A stretch of DNA of 64,000 nt, taken from assembly GCF_009674485.1 (NCBI RefSeq), contig NZ_WKJJ01000002.1, positions 1 through 64,000 on the forward strand, read 5' to 3'. Shown in pieces: positions 23,783 through 34,626 of the stretch. The position numbers were made by a program, and so were the translations under genes. The DNA comes from Pseudoduganella rivuli. GTDB taxonomy: Bacteria > Pseudomonadota > Gammaproteobacteria > Burkholderiales > Burkholderiaceae_D. Below the pieces are notes generated by a model, which was given only the letters and a program-made list of their open reading frames with translations, was not told the DNA's origin and searched no databases. The number at the start of each line of letters is the position of its first letter. Position 1 is the first letter of the stretch.

Positions 23783-25282
23783 ATGAGCAAGCAGCTGGGC
23801 CCCATCCTGAAATTCCTCGGCGCCGACGACGATGGCTGGCACGTCAGCGTCTTGCTGGCGGCGCCGGCGGCGGCCATGCCGCATGTCGCATGCCCCGCAT
23901 CGGAATCGATCCATTCCACCTTGCTGGCGCGCCATGGCGCCGGCGTGGACGCGATGGAAGTGCGCTGCTTCCGCCTGGCGATCCCGCAAACATCGCATGA
24001 GCAGCGCGTGCGCTACGACATCGACGGCGCCGTGCACAGTTTCGTCGTGCCGGCCCGCGGCGCCGCCCCTACTTGCGCCTACACGTCGTGCAACGGCTTT
24101 TCCGATCCCAAGGTGATCAAGAAAGTGCGCGAACCGAACGCCATGTGGCGCCGCATGGCGGAGCGCCATGGCGCCCGCGCGCACCACTTGCTGCTGATGG
24201 GCGGCGACCAGGTGTACAGCGACAGCATGTGGGACGAAGTGGACGCGCTGCGCGCCTGGCGCGCACTGCCGGCCGAGGCGCGCGACAGCGCCCCCTTCAC
24301 GGAAACCATGCGCGCCCAGGTCGATGCGTTTTATTTCAAGCTGTACGTGGAGCGGTGGAACCAGCCCGCCGTGGCGGCCATGCTGGCGCAGGCGCCCACC
24401 GTCATGATGTGGGATGACCACGATATCTTCGATGGCTGGGGTTCGTATCCGGATGCGCAGCAGCACAGCCCCGTCTACCAGGGCATCTATGGCGTGGCGC
24501 GCCATTACTTCCGCCTGTTCCAGCTGCATGCGGCGGACGACGCGTCCGTCGCGCTGCGCCTGCCCGGACAGCCCGGCTACAGCCACGGCATCCGCGTCGG
24601 CGATTGCGCCATCCTGGCGCTGGATTTGCGCAGCGAACGCACCCGCACGCGCGTCATGAGCGACGAGGCATGGCAAGCCGTCTACACGTGGCTGAATGAA
24701 CAGCATGGCTGCCGCCATTTGTTCTTGATGTCCAGCATCCCCGTGGTACATCCGGATTTCTCCACGCTGGAAACGCTGCTGTGCGCCCTGCCCGGCCAAC
24801 ATGAATTGCAGGACGATTTACAGGACCACTGGCTGAGCCGCACGCACCGCCAGGAGCGCTTGCGCCTGATCCACCGCCTGCTCGATTGGGCGGCGGCGCG
24901 GCATACGCGGGTCACCGTGCTGTCGGGCGACGTGCACGTGGGCGCGCTGGGCGTGATTGAATCGGCGCGGCGCGATGCGCCGCCGAACGCCGCCGTCATC
25001 AACCAGCTGACGTCGTCCGGCATCGTGCACCCGGCGCCGCCGGCGATGGCGCTGTTTTACCTGGAACACGTGGGCAACCGCGTGGAAACCGTGGACCGCG
25101 GCATCACGGCGTCCATGTACCCGTTCCCCGGCACGTCGCACCGCTACATCGGTGCGCGCAATTACCTGAGCCTGGAGCCGGACACGGGCCCCGACACGGC
25201 GAACCGGGTCTGGGTCAACTGGTGGGTGGAAGGCGAAGAACAGCCGTACACGAAAGCCATCCACCCCGTCGGCTCGTTGTAA
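23783..25282 (+). CDS. PhoD-like metallophosphatase
   Basis: A 499-residue protein with a calcineurin-like/PhoD active-site pattern: LMGGDQVYSD, MMWDDHDIFDGWG and TVLSGDVHVGAL. No Tat or Sec signal is evident, so it is probably cytoplasmic, unlike secreted PhoD. The ATG at 23783 has CCGGAG upstream and gives a natural domain start; an in-frame ATG at 23717 would add 22 residues. It is predicted to cleave phosphoesters, substrate unknown. Confidence 0.82.
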   Translation: MSKQLGPILKFLGADDDGWHVSVLLAAPAAAMPHVACPASESIHSTLLARHGAGVDAMEVRCFRLAIPQTSHEQRVRYDIDGAVHSFVVPARGAAPTCAYTSCNGFSDPKVIKKVREPNAMWRRMAERHGARAHHLLLMGGDQVYSDSMWDEVDALRAWRALPAEARDSAPFTETMRAQVDAFYFKLYVERWNQPAVAAMLAQAPTVMMWDDHDIFDGWGSYPDAQQHSPVYQGIYGVARHYFRLFQLHAADDASVALRLPGQPGYSHGIRVGDCAILALDLRSERTRTRVMSDEAWQAVYTWLNEQHGCRHLFLMSSIPVVHPDFSTLETLLCALPGQHELQDDLQDHWLSRTHRQERLRLIHRLLDWAAARHTRVTVLSGDVHVGALGVIESARRDAPPNAAVINQLTSSGIVHPAPPAMALFYLEHVGNRVETVDRGITASMYPFPGTSHRYIGARNYLSLEPDTGPDTANRVWVNWWVEGEEQPYTKAIHPVGSL

Positions 25283-25990
25283 TCAAGCCGCGAGCAATCC
25301 CAACTCCATCGCCCGGCTCACCGCATGCCGCGTGCTGTACACCTGCAGCTTGGCCGCCGCGTTTTGCAGATGGAAATACACGGCGCGCTGTGAAATCCCC
25401 ATCATCTCGCTCACTTCGCGGATCGACTTGCCCTGCGCGCTCCACGCCAGTGATTCACGCTCGCGGTCGGTCAGCACACTGGCGCCGCGCTGCACGAACG
25501 CCGCGCCTTCATGCAGGTGCAGCGCCAGCAATTGCAAGGTGCCCTGCTGCGCGCAGCCGGTAAAACTGTCGCCATCCCGGCCCCGGTAAAAGTCCACCCG
25601 GCTCATGCCGGAACCGCTACGGCAAGCGACGCTCAAGCCATAGACCACGCCCGCCTCGCCCAGTTGCCCATACAGCGCATGCGGATACGCGTCGTGCAGC
25701 ATGTCGGCCCGCCATGATTGCGGCAACGGCGAACGCGCCAGCCCGACATCGACCGGGTCGCCGGTCTGGCGGCAAAAAGCGCGCAGCAGCGCATCGGGCA
25801 GGCTGCCGGCGGCGTGCCCGATGCCGCCTTCGATCGCCTGGTGGCGCACCATGAAACCGGATACGCCCAGGTGCACGTAGGCGCGCTGCGCTCCCAGCCG
25901 CAACGCTTCCCAGCTGGCGGGCTGCAGCAACGGCGTGAAGTACCTGGCCAGTGACTGCTGGCCCAGCATGTCGGACGCGGCGATCAGCAT
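25283..25990 (-). CDS. LuxR-type regulator adjoining the jqs locus
   Basis: A 235-residue protein with a C-terminal LuxR/FixJ helix-turn-helix (LTDRERESLAWSAQGKSIREVSEMMGISQRAVYFHLQNAAAKL, ~170-220) and an N-terminal domain resembling autoinducer-binding regions. No luxI is nearby. Its start overlaps the response-regulator stop by 7 nt, so it is co-transcribed with jqsS-jqsR and is the likely output regulator, or a LuxR solo, of this circuit. Confidence 0.85.
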   Translation of the reverse strand: MLIAASDMLGQQSLARYFTPLLQPASWEALRLGAQRAYVHLGVSGFMVRHQAIEGGIGHAAGSLPDALLRAFCRQTGDPVDVGLARSPLPQSWRADMLHDAYPHALYGQLGEAGVVYGLSVACRSGSGMSRVDFYRGRDGDSFTGCAQQGTLQLLALHLHEGAAFVQRGASVLTDRERESLAWSAQGKSIREVSEMMGISQRAVYFHLQNAAAKLQVYSTRHAVSRAMELGLLAA

Positions 25991-26982
25991 ACGGCCTCCT
26001 GGTCACGCAGGAAATCCGCGTACGAATAAACAGGCCCCGGCAACAAATGCGCCGGCAGGTCGAACAGGGCCCAGTAATAATCCTGCTTGCCCGCGCAGTG
26101 CTGGGCCGGCAGGCAATACGACAGCCAGTCTTGTTCGATGGCGTCCGTATACATGCCGGTGTCGGCAAAGAACGGCAGCAGGCGCATGTCGCGCAAGCCC
26201 GCCACCAGCTCTTCCGGCGCGCCATTGTCCTCTGCCACTTCCATCTGCGACAGCAGGCCCGCTTCCGTTTCCACCACCATCAGCGTGGGTTTGCCATCGA
26301 TGTCGAAGAACAGGATGCCGGACGGATTCGGGAACAGGTAATACTCGACAAAACCATACTGGCGCCGCAATTGTTCCACCAGCGCCGCCATGGCGGGGTC
26401 CGACAGGAAGGTGAACGAATGACGGGACAACAAGTCCTGCATGGTGCGCGATTGCGCGCTGAAATACGCTTTTTCCAGCGTGCGCACTTCGGTTTCCAGC
26501 CGGTCCAGCGCGGCATGGTCGCTCTTCTTGATAAAGCGGTCGATCAGGCCGTGGTTGAAGGCGTCGATGGCTACCCGTTCATCGGCTTCGCCGGTAAACA
26601 GGATTTTCTTGCACGGCAAGGCGCTGACCGATTCGCAGAACGCCACGCCATTCATTTGCGGCATCGCGTAATCGATCACCAGCACGGCCGGCAACAGGAA
26701 GCGGTGGCGGTTCATCACCTGGCGGTAAATCTGGTCGACGTCGAACGCCACCACGCGCCGCTCGAACGACAGCACTTGTTCATCGTAGCCGACCGTGATG
26801 CTGAACTGGGTGCTGGTGCGGTGCGCTTCGCGCACCGACGCCAGCGCCGCTTCCACGTCATGGAAAGCGCGCCGCGCCAGCTGGTGTGGCAACTGGAACG
26901 ACAGGCTTTCCAGGAAAGTCTGGCTGTCGTCGATCAGTGTCACCAATGTCGGATGTTGGTAAATCGGGAGGGTAAGGTCCAT
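25984..26982 (-). CDS. jqsR: LqsR/JqsR-like response regulator
   Basis: A 332-residue protein with a receiver domain whose acidic pair is LIDDSQ (17-20) and phospho-acceptor lies in VLVIDYAMPQMNG. A long insertion (~45 residues) separates the first part of the receiver from the phosphorylation strand, as in LqsR-type regulators. The C-terminal half (~150-332) has no DNA-binding motif that I can see. It sits 3 bp after the sensor kinase gene. It likely receives phosphate from the adjacent kinase in response to an alpha-hydroxyketone signal. Confidence 0.82.
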   Translation of the reverse strand: MDLTLPIYQHPTLVTLIDDSQTFLESLSFQLPHQLARRAFHDVEAALASVREAHRTSTQFSITVGYDEQVLSFERRVVAFDVDQIYRQVMNRHRFLLPAVLVIDYAMPQMNGVAFCESVSALPCKKILFTGEADERVAIDAFNHGLIDRFIKKSDHAALDRLETEVRTLEKAYFSAQSRTMQDLLSRHSFTFLSDPAMAALVEQLRRQYGFVEYYLFPNPSGILFFDIDGKPTLMVVETEAGLLSQMEVAEDNGAPEELVAGLRDMRLLPFFADTGMYTDAIEQDWLSYCLPAQHCAGKQDYYWALFDLPAHLLPGPVYSYADFLRDQEAVC

Positions 26983-26985
26983 CGG

Positions 26986-28326
26986 TCAGGCTAGTGAAAC
27001 AATTTCAGGTTCAGGGTCGGAATCCGGGTCAACGGCAGCGCGCGGAAATTCCAGGGCGAAGATGGTATACCGCTGCGCCCGCGAAATGCAACGGATCGTC
27101 ACGTTCCACGCATCGAGCACTTCCTTGCAAAAACTCAGGCCGATACCGGAGCCGCTATTGTGCGGATACGAATAAAAGCGCCGGAAAATGTGCGGCATGC
27201 TGGCCTCTTCGATGCCGCTGCCGGTATCGATGAACAGCAGCCGGGGCCGGGCGCGCGCGCCATCGATAATGATGCGGATGCGGCCCTTGCCGGCCCGCTG
27301 CAACGCCGACAACGCATTACGCAGCAAGTTAAGCAAGATCATCGAACACAAATCAGTCTGCCCCAGGAATTGAAAATCGGCGCGCACGGTGACGGCAACC
27401 AGGTCCGCCTGCCCCTGGTTGGCAAAGGGGTAGCGATCAAGCATGGACTTTACCATTGTTTCCATCGACAGCGCCTGGCGCTCCTGCGAGGTGCGCTGGC
27501 CAGCCGTTGAACTGAGCAGCAACAGGTCGATCGCATTGTTCATGTGCCGCACTTCGATTTCCACCCGCGCCAGCGCTTTTTCCATCGCCACCCGGTCCTG
27601 TTCCCGCATTCCGGACGCCTGCATCAGCAAGCGCTTCATGCCGCGCGAATTGGCGCCGATCGACAGCAGCGGCGTGCGCAATTCGTGCGACACCGTGCCC
27701 ATGGCGGCAGCCATGCCGGCCAGCCGCTCCGATTCCAGCATGCCCCGCCCCACCTTGGCCAGCGACACGGCAACGATGGCGAACAAATAAATCGGCCACT
27801 GGCCCTGCATCAGCAACTGCACCAGGGTGCCGTCCGGGTGGTGCACATAATGCAGGCAGTAATACAGCAAGTAGGCCAGCACCGTGCCGGCCACATACGA
27901 CAGCAGCGCCAGCGCGAAATCGAAATGGAACAGCAGGATCACGGCGATCAGCAGCGATTCGCTCCATACGGTATTGGCGCCGTTCATCAGGTACATGTAC
28001 GTGAAGAAAAATGGCAGGATGTACGTCAGCGCGGCGACCTGGTAGGCGGGGAACCAGCGCTGGCGGGCAAAGCGCGCGGCGCAGATCCCGGGCAGGCAGG
28101 CTGCCATGCCGCCCAGGCGCAGCCACAGGTTTTCATACGGTTGCGGGAACCAGACATGCCACACCACGTAATACAACGGCATCCCCACCAGCGCGATCCA
28201 CGACAGCTGGGCGATGCGTTTGACGACGGCGTCATGCGGCTGCGCCTGCTCCCGGCGCCAGCCGGCGGCGGCATCGGCGAAGCCCCGTCGTAGTGCTGAA
28301 AAATATTTTGTTATGGACACAATCAT
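26986..28326 (-). CDS. jqsS: JqsS-like membrane histidine kinase
   Basis: A 446-residue kinase with about six N-terminal membrane segments (~38-200), the H-box SHELRTPLLS, the N-box LNLLRNALSAL and the G-boxes DTGSGIEE and SGSGIGLSFC. A multi-pass sensor without a large periplasmic domain matches CqsS/LqsS sensors for alpha-hydroxyketones. It is divergent from the autoinducer synthase across a 114-bp region. Confidence 0.85.
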   Translation of the reverse strand: MIVSITKYFSALRRGFADAAAGWRREQAQPHDAVVKRIAQLSWIALVGMPLYYVVWHVWFPQPYENLWLRLGGMAACLPGICAARFARQRWFPAYQVAALTYILPFFFTYMYLMNGANTVWSESLLIAVILLFHFDFALALLSYVAGTVLAYLLYYCLHYVHHPDGTLVQLLMQGQWPIYLFAIVAVSLAKVGRGMLESERLAGMAAAMGTVSHELRTPLLSIGANSRGMKRLLMQASGMREQDRVAMEKALARVEIEVRHMNNAIDLLLLSSTAGQRTSQERQALSMETMVKSMLDRYPFANQGQADLVAVTVRADFQFLGQTDLCSMILLNLLRNALSALQRAGKGRIRIIIDGARARPRLLFIDTGSGIEEASMPHIFRRFYSYPHNSGSGIGLSFCKEVLDAWNVTIRCISRAQRYTIFALEFPRAAVDPDSDPEPEIVSLA

Positions 28327-28332
28327 TGCCTG

Positions 28333-28361
28333 TTTGACATTGCGCTACGCACGCGTACGAT
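28333..28361 (+). promoter_or_regulatory. Candidate sigma-70 promoter of jqsA
   Basis: TTGACA at 28333-28338 and TACGAT at 28356-28361 are separated by 17 bp, 80 bp upstream of the jqsA start. Confidence 0.55.
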
Positions 28362-28440
28362 GGATACGAGCGCGGCACGGAGGATACCACCGACTGCCGC
28401 ATCTTCCCGTTTTCAGCCCCTTCGAGCTACTGGAGCCTCC

Positions 28441-29691
28441 ATGATAGAAACTTCCCTGCAAGCCCCAACCGTACTGTCCGCCGAACACCGCCTGCCTGCC
28501 TTCGTCAATGCCCGCATGGACGAGCATTACGTCGAACGGGTCGGCAAACTGCTGGGCGGCGAGCACATGCACACCTGGCTGCCGCCCGGCCCGGACGCGA
28601 TCTACGTGGCCAGCAACGATTACCTGTGCATCGCCGGCGAACACGCGCTGTTGCAGGCGCAGGCCGATTGCCTGCGCCTGGGCGGCGCGGATTTGCTGAT
28701 GTCGTCCGTGTTCCTGCAGGAAGGCAGCCGCCAGCACCGGCTGGAACAGCAATTTGCCCGCTTCATGGGGTCGCAGGATGCGTTGCTGGCGCAGTCGGGC
28801 TGGGCCGCTAACGTCGGCCTGTTGCAAAGCATTGCCGGGCCCGGCGTCCCGGTGTATCTCGACATGATGGCGCACGCATCGCTGTGGGAAGGCGTCACGT
28901 CCGGCCAGGCCAAGGCCGTCCCCTTCCTGCACAACGATGTCGGCCACTTGCAGCGCCAGCTGGAAAAGCATGGTCCCGGCGTGATCGTGGTGGACACGGT
29001 GTACAGCACCAACGGCAGCCTGTGTCCGCTGGACGACGTGGTGGCGCTGGCCGAGCGCAGCGGCAGCATCGTGGTGGCCGATGAATCGCATTCGCTGGGC
29101 ACGCACGGGCCGCAGGGCGCGGGGCTGGTGGCGCAACTGGGCTTGTCGGAACGCGTGCACTTCCGCACCGCGTCGCTGGCCAAGGCATTTGCCGGGCGCG
29201 CCGGCATCATTACCTGTTCGACCAAATTCAAGGGTTATTTCCTGTCCGCGTCGCGCCCCGCGATTTTCAGCTCATGCCTGCTGAGCCATGAACTGGCGTG
29301 GTTCGAGGCGGCGCTGGCGTTTATCCGCAATGCGGACGACCGGCGCCAGGCGCTGCGCGCCAATGCACGGCAAATCCGCGAAGGCCTGGCGGCGATCGGC
29401 TATAACGTCAGCGACGGCAGCGAGCAAATCATTGCGCTGGAACCGGGCCCGGAACCCCGCACGCTGGCGCTGCGCAAGGCGCTGGAGGCGCGCGGCGTGT
29501 TCGGCGCCGTGTTCTGCGCCCCGGCCACGGCGCGCAACCGCTCACTGGTGCGGCTGACGCTCAATTCCGGACTGACGCAGGTGGAAATCGACAAGATCCT
29601 GTCGGTGTGCGCGGCGATTTACGATGAGCTGGATGTCCCGACGTGGTCGTCGAGCCGGCGCATGGGACGCAGCCTGCCCGCGGCTGTTTGA
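28441..29691 (+). CDS. jqsA: CqsA/LqsA-type alpha-hydroxyketone autoinducer synthase
   Basis: A 416-residue PLP enzyme of the alpha-oxoamine synthase group. The catalytic Lys lies in TASLAKAFAGRAG, the Asp that contacts the PLP ring in VADESHSLG, and the pattern VASNDYLCIAG is typical of CqsA. It condenses an acyl-CoA with an amino acid or SAM to give a CAI-1/LAI-1-like signal. ATG 28441 follows GGAG; a longer in-frame start at 28360 overlaps the predicted -10. The neighbouring divergent kinase-regulator genes complete the quorum-sensing circuit described in Janthinobacterium as jqs. Confidence 0.9.
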   Translation: MIETSLQAPTVLSAEHRLPAFVNARMDEHYVERVGKLLGGEHMHTWLPPGPDAIYVASNDYLCIAGEHALLQAQADCLRLGGADLLMSSVFLQEGSRQHRLEQQFARFMGSQDALLAQSGWAANVGLLQSIAGPGVPVYLDMMAHASLWEGVTSGQAKAVPFLHNDVGHLQRQLEKHGPGVIVVDTVYSTNGSLCPLDDVVALAERSGSIVVADESHSLGTHGPQGAGLVAQLGLSERVHFRTASLAKAFAGRAGIITCSTKFKGYFLSASRPAIFSSCLLSHELAWFEAALAFIRNADDRRQALRANARQIREGLAAIGYNVSDGSEQIIALEPGPEPRTLALRKALEARGVFGAVFCAPATARNRSLVRLTLNSGLTQVEIDKILSVCAAIYDELDVPTWSSSRRMGRSLPAAV

Positions 29692-29712
29692 TCCCTGCCG
29701 CGGCTCAAAATG

Positions 29713-29831
29713 CGTAGGGCGGTTCGCTTGCGAGCCGCCATGCCGGCGTACCGGTGTTGCATGTGCTGGTGGCGACGCACGCATGGCGGCTTCCGCTGCG
29801 GGCTCGGCGCCCCCCGGCAAACCGCCCTACG
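29713..29831. repeat. Palindromic extragenic element
   Basis: CGTAGGGCGGTT (29713-29724) and AACCGCCCTACG (29820-29831) are perfect inverted repeats enclosing a second inverted pair (GCCGCCATGC 29734-29743; GCATGGCGGC 29781-29790). The nested hairpins form a REP-like element between jqsA and fadH and may also terminate transcription. Confidence 0.7.
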
Positions 29832-29867
29832 GAGTACGCGTAACACCATGTTAGGCAGCACGGCCCG

Positions 29868-31916
<2,049 letters not shown>

Positions 31917-32058
31917 TTAGAATGGAGACGGAGTTTCTATTGAGGCCCGAAATGTAAGCGGAAATCCCTAGACCCGTGTTTCTAAAATTCTTGCCATCGC
32001 TGCGTAACACTTCCGTGCCACGCTTGTATTCTGCCACTCTTTACCGTACGCTGGACAA

Positions 32059-32640
32059 ATGAAGCGATTGCTAGTGATGTTGCTGTTCGGCCTGTGCGCG
32101 CACGCGCTGGGCCAGCCTGCAAAAAACGACCCACCAAAACTGGAAGTAGCGGTCAACCGCATCCATCAGGACAATCTGCAACTGTATGAAGTGGACGCCA
32201 ACGGCACCGTGCAGGCGCCACTGGCCACGGTCTGGAAGACCCTCACCACTTACGAAAAAATGAATGAATTCGTGCCCGACATGCAGTCATGCCGGGTGCT
32301 GTCGCGCAATGGCAATGAAGTCATCATCGAACAGTTCGGCACGGCGCGCTTCCTGTTCATGTCGAAGTCCATCCACCTGATCGTGCGCGCCATCGAGCAG
32401 CCGATGGCGTCGATCGAGATCGCGCTGATCTCGGGCGACATGAAGCACTATGAATCGCGCTGGGAATTGTTCCCGCTGGCCGAAGGCGGCACGCGCGTCG
32501 TCTATTCCGGCAAGCTGGTGCCGAATTTCTACGTGCCCGGCATCCTGGGCACCAATATCATCCGCGGCGATATCGAACGCATGATGAACGCCGTGCTGGC
32601 GCGCATCGACAAGGCCGACGGCGCCGCTGCCCGCAATTAA
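32059..32640 (+). CDS. Exported SRPBCC (polyketide cyclase/START-like) protein
   Basis: A 193-residue protein with a signal peptide (1-18) and a helix-grip SRPBCC domain: VDANGTVQAPLATVWKTLTTYEKMNEFVPDM is the family start, and a C-terminal helix (NIIRGDIERMMNAVLARI) closes the cavity. It probably binds a hydrophobic ligand in the periplasm. The ligand is unknown. Confidence 0.8.
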   Translation: MKRLLVMLLFGLCAHALGQPAKNDPPKLEVAVNRIHQDNLQLYEVDANGTVQAPLATVWKTLTTYEKMNEFVPDMQSCRVLSRNGNEVIIEQFGTARFLFMSKSIHLIVRAIEQPMASIEIALISGDMKHYESRWELFPLAEGGTRVVYSGKLVPNFYVPGILGTNIIRGDIERMMNAVLARIDKADGAAARN

Positions 32641-32653
32641 GCCGCCGGCCGCG

Positions 32654-33106
32654 TCAGGCCAGGTACGTGTCCCGGTCGCGCAGTTCGGCGAATTGCTCGA
32701 TGCTGCCGATCTTGATCATGACGGGATTCAGGCTCAAATTCGCCTGCATGGCGCGCCACGCGAATTGCCATTCGCGCTCCTGCGCTTCAGCCGGGGTCTT
32801 GGTGAACGCGGCGCCCAGGGCGGCGCGGGTGCCGTATTCGATGGCGCCGTCGATGCCCGCCCAGCTGGGCAGGGTGCGCTGCACGGCGCGGTGGATACGT
32901 TCGCCGAACTCTTCCGTGTTATGGATGATCAGGCACGCGTCCGACGAAAACAGGTCGAACAGATTGCGGTCCCACGCCTGGGAAAAGCTCAGGGTCAGGC
33001 ATTGCGCGGTCGGACGCAGGATGAATTCTCCCTGCGTCAGGGCCTGTTCCAGGTCGCTGCGGATGCCATAGCGGTACAGGGTCGGGGGGCGTTGATAGTC
33101 GTGCAT
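32654..33106 (-). CDS. Hypothetical protein
   Basis: A 150-residue protein that I do not recognise. It has no signal peptide or membrane segment and shows mixed alpha/beta composition (SDACLIIHNTEEFGERIHRAVQRTLPSW). Codon usage resembles the core genes around it. Its stop is 14 bp from the convergent SRPBCC gene stop. Confidence 0.7.
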   Translation of the reverse strand: MHDYQRPPTLYRYGIRSDLEQALTQGEFILRPTAQCLTLSFSQAWDRNLFDLFSSDACLIIHNTEEFGERIHRAVQRTLPSWAGIDGAIEYGTRAALGAAFTKTPAEAQEREWQFAWRAMQANLSLNPVMIKIGSIEQFAELRDRDTYLA

Positions 33107-33121
33107 GAGACGATGGTACTC

Positions 33122-33568
33122 TTATTTCTGTAATGGGTGACGCACGTGGCGATGCGCGCGCATGGCTGCGGAGGCAATGAAAATTTCCCTCAGCAGGTAA
33201 ACAAAACTGGTAATCAGCCCCGCCATCGCCAGCACGAACAAGCCGGCAATGTATTTGTCCAGCGTAACGTCGGTGGTATCGCCGATGAACAGCATGCCAA
33301 TCACCAGGCAGATCAACAATCCGCACGCGGTCGATGACGCAATCGCCACGTTGATCAGGTGCGACCGCCGGTACAGCACATCGAGCTCGTTCAGCGAACT
33401 TTCGTTGTAGCCGACATCGAGCCGGTCTTCCAGCACGCGCGAGCGGTCGATAATGCGGGCCAGCCGGTTGGTCAGCACCATCAGTTTGGTGCACACGCCG
33501 GTCAGCAGGAATACCGGCGCGATCGCCAGCTGGATGATATGGCCGATATCGCCGACTTGTATATTCAT
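33122..33568 (-). CDS. DUF2721-family membrane protein
   Basis: A 148-residue protein with three predicted membrane segments and the DUF2721 pattern (IGHIIQLAIAPVFLLTGV, LTNRLARIIDRSR, YLLREIFIA). ATG 33568 gives the natural family N-terminus; upstream in-frame starts run into the pip gene. It ends 15 bp before the next gene on the same strand. Function is unknown. Confidence 0.8.
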   Translation of the reverse strand: MNIQVGDIGHIIQLAIAPVFLLTGVCTKLMVLTNRLARIIDRSRVLEDRLDVGYNESSLNELDVLYRRSHLINVAIASSTACGLLICLVIGMLFIGDTTDVTLDKYIAGLFVLAMAGLITSFVYLLREIFIASAAMRAHRHVRHPLQK

Positions 33569-33630
33569 CTGAAACGTTATCTGGTACGGGTCCAGCCGTA
33601 AGTGTAACAGACGGCAACCTCCCAACCGCC

Positions 33631-34587
33631 TCAGCCGAAGTGGCGCTGCTTCCTGAACTGTTCGGTGGCCGTCACCAGCGCCCGCGTAATGCCGGTTTCC
33701 ATCGCGCCGTGGCCCGCGTCCGGGATCATCTTCATCACGGAGCCGGACCACGCCTGGTGCAGGCGCCAGGCCGAGACGGGCGGGCAAATCACATCATAGC
33801 GGCCCTGCACGATCACGGCCGGCAGGTGGGCGATGCGGTGCACATTGTCCAGCAACTGGTTTTCCGCGAAGAAGCCCAGGTTGGCCATGTAGTGCGATTC
33901 CAGCCGGCCCACGCCCAGGTCCAGCGAATCCGATGGCGGTTCTTCCGGCTGCGGCAACAGGAAGACACGGCGCCCTTCGAAGCGGCTCCATGCGCGCACC
34001 GCCGGCCAGTACACTTCCGGATCGGTGCTCATGATGCGCCGGTGGTAGGCCGCCAGCAAATCACCCCGCTCGTCCGGCGGGATGGACGCGATGAATTCAT
34101 CGTACACGTCCGGGTGGAACCATTCGGCACCATTGAGGAAGAAGTCGATTTCACGCCGCGTGCACAGGAAAATGCCGCGCAAGACAAAGCCCAGGCACCG
34201 TTCAGGGTGCGCCTGGCCATACGCCAGCGCCAGCGTGGAACCCCACGATCCGCCGAACACCAGCCACTGCTCGATGCCGAACAGGGTGCGCAGGCGCTCG
34301 ATATCGCCGATCAGCAAGGGTGTGGTGTTGTTGCGGCATTCGCCCAGCGGCGCCGACTTGCCGGCGCCGCGCTGGTCGAACAGGATCACGCGGTAATGCA
34401 GCGGATCGAAAAAGCGCCGGTGCGCCGGCGACAGGCCGGCGCCGGGACCGCCATGCAGGAACAGCACCGGGATGCCATTCGGATTGCCCACCTCTTCCCA
34501 GTAGATGGTGTGTAAATCATCGACCGCCAGCATGCCGTGGCGCAGCGGGGCGATCGGGGGAAACAGCGTGGTATTCAGTTCTGCCAT
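33631..34587 (-). CDS. pip: Proline iminopeptidase
   Basis: A 318-residue alpha/beta hydrolase with HGGPGAG (oxyanion region), nucleophile elbow GGSWGS, a catalytic Asp in VQGRYDVICP and His in DAGHGAME. It removes N-terminal proline from peptides in the cytoplasm. The length matches the family. Confidence 0.93.
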   Translation of the reverse strand: MAELNTTLFPPIAPLRHGMLAVDDLHTIYWEEVGNPNGIPVLFLHGGPGAGLSPAHRRFFDPLHYRVILFDQRGAGKSAPLGECRNNTTPLLIGDIERLRTLFGIEQWLVFGGSWGSTLALAYGQAHPERCLGFVLRGIFLCTRREIDFFLNGAEWFHPDVYDEFIASIPPDERGDLLAAYHRRIMSTDPEVYWPAVRAWSRFEGRRVFLLPQPEEPPSDSLDLGVGRLESHYMANLGFFAENQLLDNVHRIAHLPAVIVQGRYDVICPPVSAWRLHQAWSGSVMKMIPDAGHGAMETGITRALVTATEQFRKQRHFG

Positions 34588-34626
34588 GGGGGTCCTTGTC
34601 TTTTCCGTGATTCTATCGGATGCCCG

